Origin: Bathymodiolus brooksi
Lineage: Eukaryota; Mollusca; Bivalvia; Mytilida; Modiolidae
Length of the DNA: 64,000 nt
Direction: 5' to 3'
NCBI GenBank assembly: GCA_963680875.1
Contig: OY804588.1
Span: forward strand, 76,098,829 to 76,162,828
The notes beneath the pieces were generated by a model. It had not been told where the DNA came from, did not search any database, and saw only the letters and a program-made list of their open reading frames with translations. How positions within the stretch are numbered: the first letter of the stretch is position 1; each line of letters begins with the position of its first letter. Of the stretch, positions 19,021 to 29,428 are shown in pieces. The translations under genes and the position numbers were made by a program.

Positions 19021-19070
19021 ATTCTATTATTTATATATATATATATGGGGGGGGGGGGGGGGGGGGGGGG
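19021..19070. repeat. (TA)n tract followed by G24
   Basis: A TA microsatellite at about 19031-19046 runs directly into 24 consecutive G (19047-19070). Confidence 0.95.
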
Positions 19071-19249
19071 TGTCATCGTATAATACCGGATATAGTACTT
19101 CAACTAAAACTGGGTATGATTGTGCTGCTGGTGTCTGGAAAAAAACTTTCCCTTTCATATATTAACCATATTAGAAGTACGAAAAGCTATACCCATTCAT
19201 ATTTCATTTATTGGTGACCCATTCATATAAAGATTCAAATCTACAATAA

Positions 19250-19309
19250 ACAGAAGCTGTAAATCAAAGAAGGACAGACAACACAATAGTCAAAAGAACA
19301 AGAACTGGG
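19250..19309 (+). repeat. family D 5' fragment (plus), cut by a MITE
   Basis: 'agacaacacaatagtcaaaa' is followed by the MITE. After the MITE 'acaaacaatggcag' seems to continue family D. Confidence 0.55.
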
Positions 19310-19548
19310 GTCCGTTGTTGAACTTGTGATTAAGATAATCATATGATTAGCCATAATTACATTTTTAATTTCTAATCACATAATTAGCTAATTCAATGAT
19401 TAAATATGATTAGTTAATACATTGATTTAAAAAAGAGTTCAGCAACAAAATTTAATCATTGCATTAGCTAAGTATGTGAGGATTAGGAAAGAATAGTGTA
19501 ATTATGGCTAATCATATGATTAGCTTAATCACAAGTTCAACAACGGAC
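19310..19548. mobile_element. ~239 bp MITE, TIR 'gtccgttgttgaacttgtg'
   Basis: The terminal inverted repeats match over ~50 bp, including 'aatcatatgattagccataa'. The interior contains further 'taatcat/atgatta' inverted motifs. I could not see an unambiguous target duplication. It is inserted in a family D copy. Confidence 0.85.
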
Positions 19549-19621
19549 AAACAATGGCAGGAAAATGAACGGTCATGTGTATATGTTTGGGATATTGTAC
19601 ACTTTTTCTATTGGGGTCAGG

Positions 19622-19880
19622 GTTATGGTCGTGGTGTTTAACGCCACTTTCAACAATAAGCAAGTTATATCGTGGCGGTCAGTTTTATTGGTGGGGAAAA
19701 CCGGGGTACCCGGAGAAAACCACCGACCTGTCACAAGTCAATGACGAACTTTATCACATATTGTTGTATCGAGTACACCTAGCCATGAACGGGGTTCGAA
19801 CTTTAGTGGTGATAGGGCCTGGTTACACAGGTAGTTGTAAAGCTAACTACCATACGATCACGATCACGACGACCCCCTTT
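19622..19880 (-). mobile_element. SINE family A copy (minus)
   Basis: The tail 'gtttaacgccactttcaaca' is at 19638. The head region 'aactaccatacgatcacgat' is at 19847-19866. Confidence 0.9.
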
Positions 19881-20138
19881 TTCGAATGGATTTTGGAAAT
19901 GTTTAGATTGTGTGGTATTTTATAGTTTTCATTTAATATCATCACTTCCTTTATCATTGATAAAATCATAGGATTGTTCTATTCCATTTTTGAACGGTTC
20001 TAACAATGTGGTATTTTTTGTTTTTCATTTTAATACAGAGAAAGGCGAATAACTCTAGATAGATTAATGACGATCATTACTTGCCAAGTGTATTTCCTGA
20101 AATCAGAACTTCATATCTGTAGAGCATGATACAGTTAA

Positions 20139-20325
20139 CAGGGGCGGATCCAGAATTTCAAGTTAGGTGGAGGGGCGCACTTAAAAAAATTGCGCCGAGC
20201 GGAGGGAGGCGCGAAAATTTTTGGGGCATTTCGTGTGAAAAATCACGATTTTACACCAAAAAATTATATTTTTTCCAATTTTAGGGGGGAGCGCGCGCCG
20301 GGTGCCCCCTCTGTATCCACCCCTG
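20139..20325. mobile_element. hAT-like MITE, CAGGGGCGGATCC family
   Basis: The left end 'caggggcggatccagaattt' and right end 'tgtatccacccctg' are inverted. Interior landmarks are 'gcgccgagcggagggaggcg' and 'ttttggggcatttcgtgtga'. The flanks 'gttaac' and 'gttaaaac' suggest a decayed target duplication. Confidence 0.85.
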
Positions 20326-20647
20326 GTTAAAACAATCGAGGTTTTACAATCCAATGGGTAAAATACCCCCATTCTTTTTTAGTGAGTTGAAATAATATGA
20401 AATGCCAAAATCATCATTTTCAGTTTTCTAAAAATTTCTGATATATGTAAAGATAAATATATAAAGAACGTAAACCATTCACTTTTTGAGAGCTACGATG
20501 TATAATTCAGGAGAAAACGTCATTTTATTCTGTCTTCGATAATTCTTGCTACCCGGACAATAATGCAAATCATATGCTATTGACCTCAGATTTGAACTCA
20601 TTCGGTAGAGATTGTGTGCATGCTCCGTTATAGTGTTGATGAAGAAA

Positions 20648-20847
20648 ATGCCGGAGTCAAAGAAATTGAAGCCAGGTCCGAAGCGTAAATTGAGCGATTC
20701 TGCCAGAAAAACAAAAAAGCAGCGAATGCCAAGTTAAACAAAAACAGAATATATATTGGAGATGAATATGATCGTTGGATGGAAATAAAGACCGCTCTTC
20801 GTCTGGAAACGAACTCTGAAGTGGCCAAGATTCTTCTTGTGACTTGA
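20648..20847 (+). pseudogene. frameshifted exon, KNRIYIGDEYDRW-type protein
   Basis: The ATG at 20648 begins MPESKKLKPGPKRKLSDSAR, a basic N-terminus, and stops soon after an A6 run. In the next frame the protein continues ANAKLNKNRIYIGDEYDRWM, then EIKTALRLETNSEVAKILL, and stops at 20847, just before a good donor sequence 'cag|gtaaca' at 20851. One missing base in the A-run (near 20705-20716) would restore continuity. The 'NRIYIG...W.E.K..L.....EVAK.LL' pattern is one I associate with multicopy invertebrate zinc-finger or transposon-related proteins (from memory, unverified). An in-frame TGA before the donor suggests decay and not only a sequencing slip. Confidence 0.5.
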
Positions 20848-20859
20848 CAGGTAACATCA

Positions 20860-23045
20860 TTTTCGTTTCGATTTACATCCCATTATTTTCCATTCAATCC
20901 ACGATTAAAAATAATTTTCCCTTAGCGAAACGTTAAACAAGGATCTCTTTACATGGAAAATAAATATATATCACCATCTATGATCTAAACCGCCGTAAAT
21001 GTCTTTTAACGGCATTATGTGTATAATTCAGCAAATGTCGCGCGGCCCAGTATGGGGGTACTGCATACGCAACTTGTAATTATGTTAAAACATTGTTGTT
21101 TGGTTTTTTTCTATTAAAAATGAATACTACTTTGTTTCAAATCCTTCAAATTATACAGTTAAAAGTAATTTCCTATTTTCCCTTCGCGGGTTTTTTCCTG
21201 CATTGTAAATACATTTTGTTTATCAATCTACAGATTTTTTTCTATTAATTTGTAAGGAAGATTTTTTCTCTCAAATATATCCCAGGCTAAAGTTTTGTTC
21301 TATGTGGTAGTGGTGTTTTGTTAGTTAATTTCATAAGGCCGCAAAATTAATTTTTAGATTCTCATCCTCCTGTCAGTCAAAATATGGGGAGGGGGGGAGG
21401 CATATATAATTTATTTTTTGACCATTTTCATAAAAATCACTAGGAATTTTAAAGAAATATCTGAGAATGCAAAATAAATTATGAAATTGAAGCAAAAATC
21501 AATGGGGAGGGAGGGGATGAGAATCTAAATATAAAATTTATTTGGTCTAAGAGACAAGAATGTGAAAGAAAGCACACATTTTTTTATCTCATAGATAGGC
21601 AAATAATTTTAAGAAATAATTTGATTCTGAGGGGGCCTGGCAAGTTTAGTCAGGTTAGAATATTTGACAGAAAATTCATTCGGCACATAGTGCAGGACAG
21701 GATATAGCATTGTTTCCACAGTTCAGGCCAGATTATTTTTTTATTTTCTATGGAGCAAAGGCCAAATTTTTTTTCCAACTTTGGGTGGCCAGATTATTTA
21801 TTTTATTTACAAAAACTTTCTTTCCAAAGAGACCCCAATTGTTAGTGTAGGCCTCCGAACTGCTGAGGTATCATACACGAACCAAATCAAAACGGCGTGA
21901 AAATCCGAAGTCGTACAAAGTTGGGTTGACCACTTCCCATCTGTGTACAGACTTTCCCATGCGTAAACGAGTCATTTTGACTAACTAAATACTTTCATCC
22001 ATTCAAATTATGATAAAATTTCTTACCTTACGCCAATTTATATGTCCTTTAAGTCTGTTTTTGAAAGAAATCCCATTTGCATCCTTGACAAACGCCATAG
22101 ACGTGAAAATTGAGAGAGTTCTAACGGGCTTTTTGATTGGCTAAAACAGATTGTTCGGACGCACCTAGCCCCTGTGCTCCAAATGTTTTCATCGTAATGG
22201 TTTTGAAAGGTACATATTAATAATAATTTACACAGTTTGTACATGCGATACGTTAGTTCCGACGAGGATTTCAAATTCTCTGATTTCTTGGTTCTGTTTC
22301 GATTTCCCCAAATGGGGCCCCGTGTCATTCATTATTACCGATTTCAACGTTTTTGTCCAGTTTTTCGAATAAACTGATTAAGTCAGAATGAAATTCATTG
22401 CAGTTGATAATCTTTAAGGTAAAACATACATGACATAATTTCTTTGCAAGGCAAGAAATGCAAGAAATTTAACTTCTTTCAAAACCAGAATCCATCGTTG
22501 TTTACGTTGATGATGAAATTTCATGATCGGCAATCATCGGAACGGTGCATCCGAAAGTTAATTAGCCGCCATTGTCTTGAAAAAACACGTACGAGATGGA
22601 ATGATTTTCTGTTCTTAATCACAGATGATCGCGATTTTCGTCCTCAAACATGCACAAATGGTTTAGCTTTTAGGGAATGTAAGCATATCAAGAATATTTT
22701 TGAAGATGTTTATTTCTCATATTACTTTAAAGCTGTTTGATAAATTTTCGTTATATTTTTAATCACCATGCGCCAAGAGGTTAAATTTCGGTATTCGAAT
22801 TCTCTTGCCAATTTCGTTTCGACTGTCATTAACGTCTGAACTTAACAATTTGAAAATATTTTTGTCGTTTTTGTTCATAGGAGAAACATTCGCCTTCTGC
22901 GACCAGTATATTACGACATTTCTCCACTCGAGATAGCTAAATTACCGAATATTTAACTATCACGTGTAGAGAAATGTTATAATCTACAACCACAGAAGGA
23001 GAATCTACATTTAAATGGTATCTATTAAATATATGTTTGTTTGTT
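20860..23045. other. intergenic stretch without supported genes
   Basis: Several G-rich and T-rich low-complexity patches are present (for example 'ggggagggggggagg' near 21,388). Open frames on both strands near 22.0-22.7 kb have no splice-site support, no motif and no repeat homology that I recognise. Confidence 0.5.
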
Positions 23046-23051
23046 TCCTTG

Positions 23052-23285
23052 CTTGATGGTGTTTAACGCCACTTTCAACAATATTTCAGCTATATCGTGA
23101 CGGTGGAGGAAACCAGTGTACCCAGAGAAAACCACCGACCTGTCGCATGTCACTGACAAATTTAGCACATAATGCTGTACACCTCGCCCTGATCGAGATT
23201 CGAACTCACAACATCAGTGGTGATAGGTATTGATTGCCTAGGTAGTTGTAAATCCAACTATCATATGGTCACGGCCACGATGGCC
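23052..23285 (-). mobile_element. SINE family A copy (minus)
   Basis: Runs from 'ggtgtttaacgccactttca' to 'tatcatatggtcacggccac'. There is a small internal deletion in the 'cagttttattggtggagg' region. Confidence 0.9.
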
Positions 23286-23764
23286 CCTCTGCGAGATATA
23301 AGAAACATTTACTTACAAAGTTTACTTACATGTATGACTGTCTTCTCGTCCACCTCTAAATACTGATCAATTAAGACCCGGATTAAATTGATATAAAATT
23401 ATAAAAGAATAGATTGACGATGCCATACCAAGATAATAAAGAATCATTTAACATTTTGACGGTCGGTTTACACGCGGCCATTGTTTTAATTGTTACAATT
23501 AATACTATAATAATGAAGTTCGTAACACTATTTAAACTAATTGTCATTTAAATACAAATCTAATTCATGAGCGTGCCATGCGTGATGATGTTTTCATATT
23601 GTCGTCGATTTGTAAGGAGACGGATTTATATCGAATCCTTGTCGTATATTTTATATTTTGTGTTGTATTAACATGTCATTTTATTGAATACAAATATGTC
23701 TAAATTAAATACAAATCTACACAGCCACTCATTATGACCATAAATTGAAGAAGACAAAAATACA

Positions 23765-23925
23765 AATTAAATTTTGTCAGTGACTTGCTGCAGGTCGGTG
23801 GTTTTCTCCGGGCACTCTGATTTCATCCACCAATAAAACTGACCGCCACGATATAGCTGAAATATTGTTGAAAGTGGCGTTAAACACCATAACCCTTACC
23901 TTAACCCTAACATTCTTAATACCCT
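23765..23925 (+). mobile_element. SINE family A, 5'-truncated, with CCCTAA-like tail
   Basis: Begins at 'ttgtcagtgacttgctgcag'. It ends 'ggcgttaaacaccataaccc' followed by 'ttaccttaaccctaac'. Confidence 0.88.
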
Positions 23926-23954
23926 AAGGTCCAATACAAATATTAAAACTTCAG

Positions 23955-24175
23955 CTAACCTTCTAAGTGCCTATCACCACTGATATGAGTTCGAATCTCG
24001 ATCAGGACGAGGTGTACAACATAATGTGATAAAGTTTGTCAGTAACTTGCGACAGCTCGGTGGTTTTCTCTGATACTCAGGTTTCCTCCACCAATAAAAC
24101 CGAAAGCATGATATAACTGAGATATTGTTGAAAGTGGCGTTAAACGCCACAGCCCTAACCCTAACCCTTAACATA
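23955..24175 (+). mobile_element. SINE family A copy with CCCTAA-like tail
   Basis: The B-box region 'gagttcgaatctcgatc' is present. The tail reads 'ggcgttaaacgccacagccc' then 'taaccctaaccctta'. It is adjacent to the preceding copy in the same orientation. Confidence 0.88.
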
Positions 24176-24819
24176 CGTAATACTATAAAGCCCAATAAAA
24201 ATGTTAAAAGTTCAGCTAACCTTCTATTGTTTAATATCTAATTAGCACACTTCAAAAGCAGAAACTAAGGTACCGTAAAATTTGATAATCTGTCTGATAG
24301 CTTCGCATCTTTCGCATATATTTTGCGTGTTTAGCTTGGAAGCAGTTAATTATCTACAAAATTTGCAGTTTTCTGTTAGAAGGAAAATATTTATTTTGAA
24401 AATACCACATGACGATACTATCTGCAACGGTAATACAGATATAAAGAAATGATAAAAACCTGCATAGATTCCCGTCCACTCAAAATGATCACTCACTTTC
24501 ACCAAAATGAATGATATTAAACTAGTCTTACCTCTATTTATTAAAGTGCCTGTACCAAGACAGGACAGTGAATGATCATCAGAGCCGGTCGTAGGCGGTA
24601 CGAGGCCCAATTGTTCTCTCTGTCAAACCTGCAATGTGCTGCTGTGTGTACTTGGACAGCCGAGGGTAGCTAACTCCAGCGAGGTGCTCAATATTGGCTT
24701 TATGCCAACCCTGGCGGTCATATATGTGTGTGCTTAGGGCATCGAATTTACCTCTTTCTGTGATTTTTCTATTGAAATTTGAAGCAGTTAGGTATTTTTT
24801 GTTTCTCATTTTAGGACAA

Positions 24820-24912
24820 CATAAATTATGTATATTACATAAATTATGTATATTACATAAATTATGTATATTACATAAATATGTATATTACATAAATATG
24901 TATATTACAATT
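24820..24912. repeat. 18 bp tandem repeat, about 5 units
   Basis: The unit 'aaattatgtatattacat' is repeated. The last two units have lost two bases. Confidence 0.92.
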
Positions 24913-24994
24913 TAAACAGGGTCAGTGAACGCTCGTAGTTAACTTATTAATACCTAAGAAGGTAGACTGTGTTGGTTAAAAACCATTAAAAACT

Positions 24995-25216
24995 GGCTTT
25001 CAGAGTTACTGTGACACTTGTTACTCCAGGAGGCTTTCAGAGTTACTGTGACACTTGTTACTCCAGGAGGCTTTCAGAGTTACTGTGACACTTGTTACTC
25101 CAAGAGGCTTTCAGAATTACTGTGACACTTGTTACTCCAGGAGGCTTTCAGAGTTACTGTGACACTTGTTACTCCAGGAGGCTTTCAGAGTTACTGTGAC
25201 ACTTGTTACTCCAGGA
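24995..25216. repeat. minisatellite, 37 bp unit x6
   Basis: Units start at 24995, 25032 and so on to 25180 at exact 37 bp steps. The unit begins 'ggctttcagagttactgtga'. Only two substitutions are seen, so it is probably young. Confidence 0.95.
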
Positions 25217-25476
25217 GTGGTGTTAATTATATGTTGGAAATGAACAATTCGATTTATCTGCTAATAAGAAACGCACATCTCCTTGTGCAATAGCATTTAA
25301 ACATTTTGACTTATTTACCATTTATACAATTATTCCTTACACTAAACTAAAATACCTCACCTCTGAACTTAAAATCCAGGAGGTTGTGTGGGTATATATA
25401 TGTTCTTCTTCGATAAATGGATTCTGATTACCCCTTTGGTATCTTCAAGCTCTTCTTTACGAATTGTACTTGTACA

Positions 25477-25650
25477 GGGGCGGATCCAGGATTTCAAGTT
25501 AGGGGAGGGGGGGGGGGGGCGCATTTAAAAATATTGCGCCGAGCGGAGGGAGGCGCGAAAACTTTTGGGGTATTTCGTGTGAAAAAAATCTTATTTTTTC
25601 CAATTTTAGGAGGGGGGCGCCGGATGCGTCCCCTGGATCCGCCCCTGCTT
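25477..25650. mobile_element. hAT-like MITE, CAGGGGCGGATCC family
   Basis: Ends 'caggggcggatccaggattt' and 'ggatccgcccctg'. It has a G-rich expansion near 25,502-25,519. The short flank 'cttgt' occurs on both sides. Confidence 0.88.
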
Positions 25651-25679
25651 GTGCCACTTTTGTCTCTCCAGTAGGAATA

Positions 25680-25780
25680 GTTTAAAGATACATAAGGGGT
25701 AATCAAAAGCCTTAATTTGAAAAAGATCAAGCAGCACAATGATGACCAGAAAAAAAGGGACAAAAGGACCAAAAATGATA
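25680..25780 (+). repeat. family D 5' part (plus), interrupted by a MITE
   Basis: 'aagatacataaggggtaatc' to 'gggacaaaaggacc', then the AAGGACGAAGTCC element begins. Confidence 0.7.
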
Positions 25781-25785
25781 TATTA

Positions 25786-26177
25786 AAGGATGAAGTCCTT
25801 TTAACTGTAGGCTGTACGATTTTTCCTCCTATGTATCTATTCATGATCATTCATAGCCAAATATCATTTCACCGAAAGTTTTAAAAATAGATCAATTGAT
25901 ATTTAGAAACGCAAAAAATATATGAAAAATTCTCATTTCTTTAATTATTTACTCTATGCAAAATCGAAATAAACTTGAAATAAAATTCTAATTAAAAAAT
26001 TTCTTTCTATGAGATTTTCGGCGGAAGAGCGGCGTAGGTAAAATGAACGGAACATCCATAAGTCAAAGAGAGATAACTCCAGCCGAATAATTAAAAAAAA
26101 ACTTTAAAAAGTACTTGAAAAAAAATAATACATTCCCTTCTCACGCCTCCCTCTTAAAATTATAGGACTTCGTCCTT
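25786..26177 (-). mobile_element. MITE with terminal hairpins AAGGACGAAGTCCTT (copy 1)
   Basis: Each end is itself a small hairpin (aaggac-gaa-gtcctt; here the left end has 'gatg'). The interior, including 'ttactctatgcaaaatcgaa' and 'cggaagagcggcgtaggtaa', matches the copy at 56,135-56,492 in opposite orientation. Confidence 0.88.
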
Positions 26178-26379
26178 CAAACAGGTTGTGCCTGTCTCAT
26201 ATTAAACAATACTTAGAAAATTAATGAGTGTGCAATATGAACTCTACTAAATGCCGGAGGTGAAGTCAGATGGTCCATTGGTACACTTGGTTTTAGATGC
26301 AAAATGACAATTAAATAATTGAATAACAAAATAATAAATAATGCGCATACATTCTCTTCTAAGAACGTATATATCTAAT

Positions 26380-26510
26380 TTAGCGGTCACACAACGTGTT
26401 TCTAAAATAATCTTCATCAGGTACGCTTATAGTCAAGAGATTGGATAGTCATATAATTCAAAAGTTTGATAACCAAAATTGGTTTTCGCTACTTATGCAT
26501 GAAGGACTTT
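26380..26510 (+). repeat. dispersed repeat family E copy
   Basis: 'acaacgtgtttctaaaataa', 'tcttcatcaggtacgcttat' and 'agtcaagagattggatagtc'. Confidence 0.7.
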
Positions 26511-26896
26511 TATTTAGCACCGTCTTTTTGTTTCTTTTGTTGTAAGATCCTGTTTTTCTTTCAAAATTGATTTATTCATTAGATCTATGTTTTCTCCATT
26601 AAAACACTCTGCTAACCTGGATTACAACATTAAGCTTCCGGTTCATTTGGACAAAAGGACGGAAGTAAATTCTTATATTGAGTTTTATAGATTTTCTTGT
26701 GTAATATCATCCAAGTCCGATACATTAAAATGTTTCATCCAATATTATTTTACGACTTGTTTCCTTATATAGATTATCTTTGAAATAACAATGCCCGACT
26801 TCCAATAATGTATAGTGTCCATATACGCAATAAAAAGGATATAGACCAATTTGTCAATATTATTTTGATAATAATATGTGGCAGGTGCAACCTAAA

Positions 26897-27674
26897 ACGC
26901 TCCCGAAGAACAGTAATTTGTCTTCCTGTTTACAAAATATCAAGCTTAAAAATAACACTACCTAAATCTCTACAGCTGAAAACTTTGGATTTCTTGCAGC
27001 AGACGATCACAATGAATGAGAATGCGCAGTGGCAAATGATTAGGGATCGTCTCAAAATGTGACAGTTTTTTTCAAATGAAGTTAGTTTCATTTGGCTCAG
27101 ACCACCCTCCCACCCTCTCCAAATGAAAGTGTGAAAAACAGAATACCGATGTATTATAAACCAAACTCCACCTAAAAATATTGGGTTTGGAACCATGTAT
27201 TCTTCATATGCATGTCATGATAAAGGGTCTATCTATGAATCTTTATCCTTTCAAAATCACAGACACTTGATTTCATCTAAGTGTACATATAATTCAACAA
27301 GCATACTGTACCAATAAAATGGTATTTATAGATTAATAATGACATCTCTGTAATGTGAAAAAAACTGTCACATTTTGCGACGATCTCTTAAAGATTCAGT
27401 GTTATTCGCTTTGAGTTCGGAATTTTCCGTTTTCCCCCATTGTTTCATTTTCATTTGAAAAAAAAATCGACTAGAAGTGTATTGTTCTGTATTTCTTCTT
27501 TTTTCTCGTTGCATCGATCACTTTATTTGCTACTCTCGTATTGTTTATATTGGAGATGGTCACGTGATTTGTCTTTTAATTTATTTCCGGTTGGCAGCCA
27601 TGCATGTTGTTGAACATTTTGAAGTACATTAGTATGTTCATACTTCTACCATTAACGCTCCCGAAGGGGCGTAT
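26897..27674. mobile_element. element with AACGCTCCCGAAG ends (copy 1), hosting a nested MITE
   Basis: The ends 'aacgctcccgaagaacagta' and 'cattaacgctcccgaagggg' and internal blocks ('tacaaaatatcaagcttaaa', 'cacgtgatttgtcttttaat') match 36,748-37,014 in reverse orientation. Extra sequence here includes the nested element at 27,043-27,392. Confidence 0.75.
27043..27392. mobile_element. nested MITE, TIR 'gatcgtctcaaaatgtgaca'
   Basis: The left end (27,047) 'gatcgtctcaaaatgtgaca' and the complement of the right end 'gatcgtcgcaaaatgtgaca', both followed by 'gttttttt', form TIRs of about 30 bp. Confidence 0.82.
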
Positions 27675-27879
27675 AAACAATGATACAGTTTAATACAGAC
27701 AAATTGGGTCGTGTTTGTTTTCTTTACTTATAAAGTCAAAATTAGGACAGGAAAGACACGTGTACTGTATTGGAATGACGACAATATGCAACCACGTGTT
27801 TGTCATTTTTACCTTTATTTATACACTATAGCAGTAAAAGTACATACAAAGAATGGTACCTTTAATATACTGATCTAAT

Positions 27880-27985
27880 AAGCACGTGCCACATGTGAAG
27901 CAGGAACAAACACTCTTCCGGGGCACATGACTTCACTCTTGGGTTATTAGGGGTTCGTGTTGATTAATTTTAATTCTAACATGAC
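27880..27985 (-). repeat. family D 3' part (minus), diverged
   Basis: 'gtgccacatgtgaagcagga', 'ctcttccggggcacatgact' and 'ggggttcgtgttg'. Confidence 0.65.
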
Positions 27986-28170
27986 CTTACTCTTTCCCTT
28001 TGTTAAAAAAACCCAGAATTATTTCTTCGTATTATCTCATTAGCATATGCGCCGATGAATGTGACTGACGTTTCCATTGGCATCATAAATTGTGACCCGA
28101 ATAATGCCGATAGAGGGCGCAGTATTATTCGAGTTACATCAATTGTGTGCGACATTTTCCGCAAGCGTTT

Positions 28171-28265
28171 GAGTTTTAACATGGACTGGCGGATATTAGT
28201 AAATTTTATCCCTCGCTTCTGTCTCGGGATAAAATACTAATATCCGCCAATCCATGTTAAAACTC
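28171..28265. repeat. palindrome with core 'ccctcgcttctgtctcggg'
   Basis: The arms start 'gagttttaacatgga.tggc' and are ~42 bp with two to three differences. Second dispersed copy of the palindrome at 12,553-12,628. Confidence 0.93.
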
Positions 28266-28299
28266 CCAACACATTCTGGCTTCCATGATTTATTTTTTA

Positions 28300-28826
28300 A
28301 GTAGTTTTGTTCTGTGCAGTGTGTTTGTCTTTTTGTCATTTTTCTTTTGGTCATTGTGTTGTCTGTCCTTCCTCGACTTACGGCTTGTGATTACCTCTTT
28401 GGTGTCTTTTGGTCATTGTGTTGTCTGTCCTTCCTCGACTTACGGCTTGTAATTACCTCTTTGGTATCTTTTGGTCATTGTGTTGTCTGTCCTTCCTCGA
28501 CTTACGGCTTGTGATTACCTCTGGTATCTTTTGGTCATTGTGTTGTCTGTCCTTCCTCGACTTACGGCTTGTAATTACCTCTTTGGTATCTTTTGGTCAT
28601 TGTGTTGTCTGTCCTTCCTCGACTTACGGCTTGTGATTACCTCTGGTATCTTTTGGTCATTGTGTTGTCTGTCCTTCCTCGACTTACGGCTTGTAATTAC
28701 CTCTTGGTATCTTTTGGTCATTGTATTGTCTGTCCTTCCTCGACTTACGGCTTGTGGTTACCTCTTTGGTATCCTTTGGTCATTGTGTCGTCTGTCCTTC
28801 CTCGACTTACGGCTTGTGGTTACCTC
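28300..28826 (-). repeat. 62 bp array, block 1 (~8 units)
   Basis: It opens with family D sequence in minus orientation ('gtttgtctttttgtcatttt') and then repeats a 62 bp unit from 'ggtatcttttggtcattgtg' to 'gtgattacctcttt'. Units of 59 bp ('acctctggtatc') and 61 bp occur. The unit equals the 'gaagataccaaaggggtaat ... acacaatggccaaaag' part of family D read backwards. The many overlapping open frames are a by-product of the repetition. Confidence 0.93.
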
Positions 28827-29428
28827 TCAGGTGTCGGATTGCACAAATTCCACTGTAACTTTTTACCATGGAATATATATATAGTCTTAATTGTTGGTAG
28901 TCATCTTAATGACTATTTAAAACTGAATTTTTCCTATATTGTGGTATTTCTTTGCTTTTCATTTGATTGAGCTCTATTTAGCCTTTCAAATAGGTGCCGT
29001 CACGGCCGTGATCGTATAATAGTTGGATTTACAACTACCTATGCAATCAGTGCTTTTCACCACTGATGTTGTGAGTTCGAATCCCGATCAGGGCGAGGTG
29101 TACAACATTACGTCATAATGTTTGTCAGTTTCTTGCGACAGGTCGGTGGTTTTCTCCGGGTTCACCGGTTTCCTCAACCAATAAAACTGACCGCCACGAT
29201 ATAACTGAAATATTGTTGAAAGTGGTGTTAAACACCCCTTTCAAACATTTCCATTATAGCTAGCGCACTAAATTTAATATCTACGTTTTCATTACTATCA
29301 CTGGGTCGATACCGCTGCTGGTGGAATATTAGTCCCCGTGGGTATCATCAGTCCTGTAGACAGGGACTTAGCATTGACATGGTTTATCATAAATATTTTC
29401 ATTGAAATGTACGGTTCCTAAGCAATGT
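28827..29428. repeat. ~600 bp inserted segment, copy 1 (contains a SINE)
   Basis: From 'caggtgtcggattgcacaaa' to 'ggttcctaagcaatgtaa'. It holds a complete family A SINE and then a block with 'gggtcgataccgctgctggt' and the small hairpin 'gtcctgtagacagggac'. No terminal inverted repeats are seen. The same segment is at 32,577-33,178 and 39,919-40,519. Confidence 0.93.
28995..29240 (+). mobile_element. SINE family A copy inside the 600 bp segment
   Basis: Starts 'ggtgccgtcacggccgtgat' and ends 'gtggtgttaaacacccc'. The head is the best preserved in the window: B box 'gttcgaatcc' with the A-box-like 'gatcgtataatagttgg'. Further copies are at 32,745-32,990 and 40,085-40,328. Confidence 0.92.

Noticed and set aside
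22038..22740. Two frames of ~97 codons (opposite strands)
   Set aside because: No motif, no flanking splice sites, and composition driven by local base content. Too weak to report as genes.
24148..24172. Interstitial telomere
   Set aside because: Only about three CCCTAA-like units, directly at the end of a SINE.
24579..24809. 76-codon minus-strand frame (starts MRNKKYLTASNF)
   Set aside because: Part of it corresponds to a dispersed sequence also seen near 53.28 and 61.28 kb ('ggtcatgtata...ggtatcgatttt'), so it is probably repeat-derived.
25494..25850. Minus-strand frame of 118 codons
   Set aside because: It overlaps the CAGGGGCGGATCC MITE and a family D fragment, and the proline run is a G/C homopolymer.
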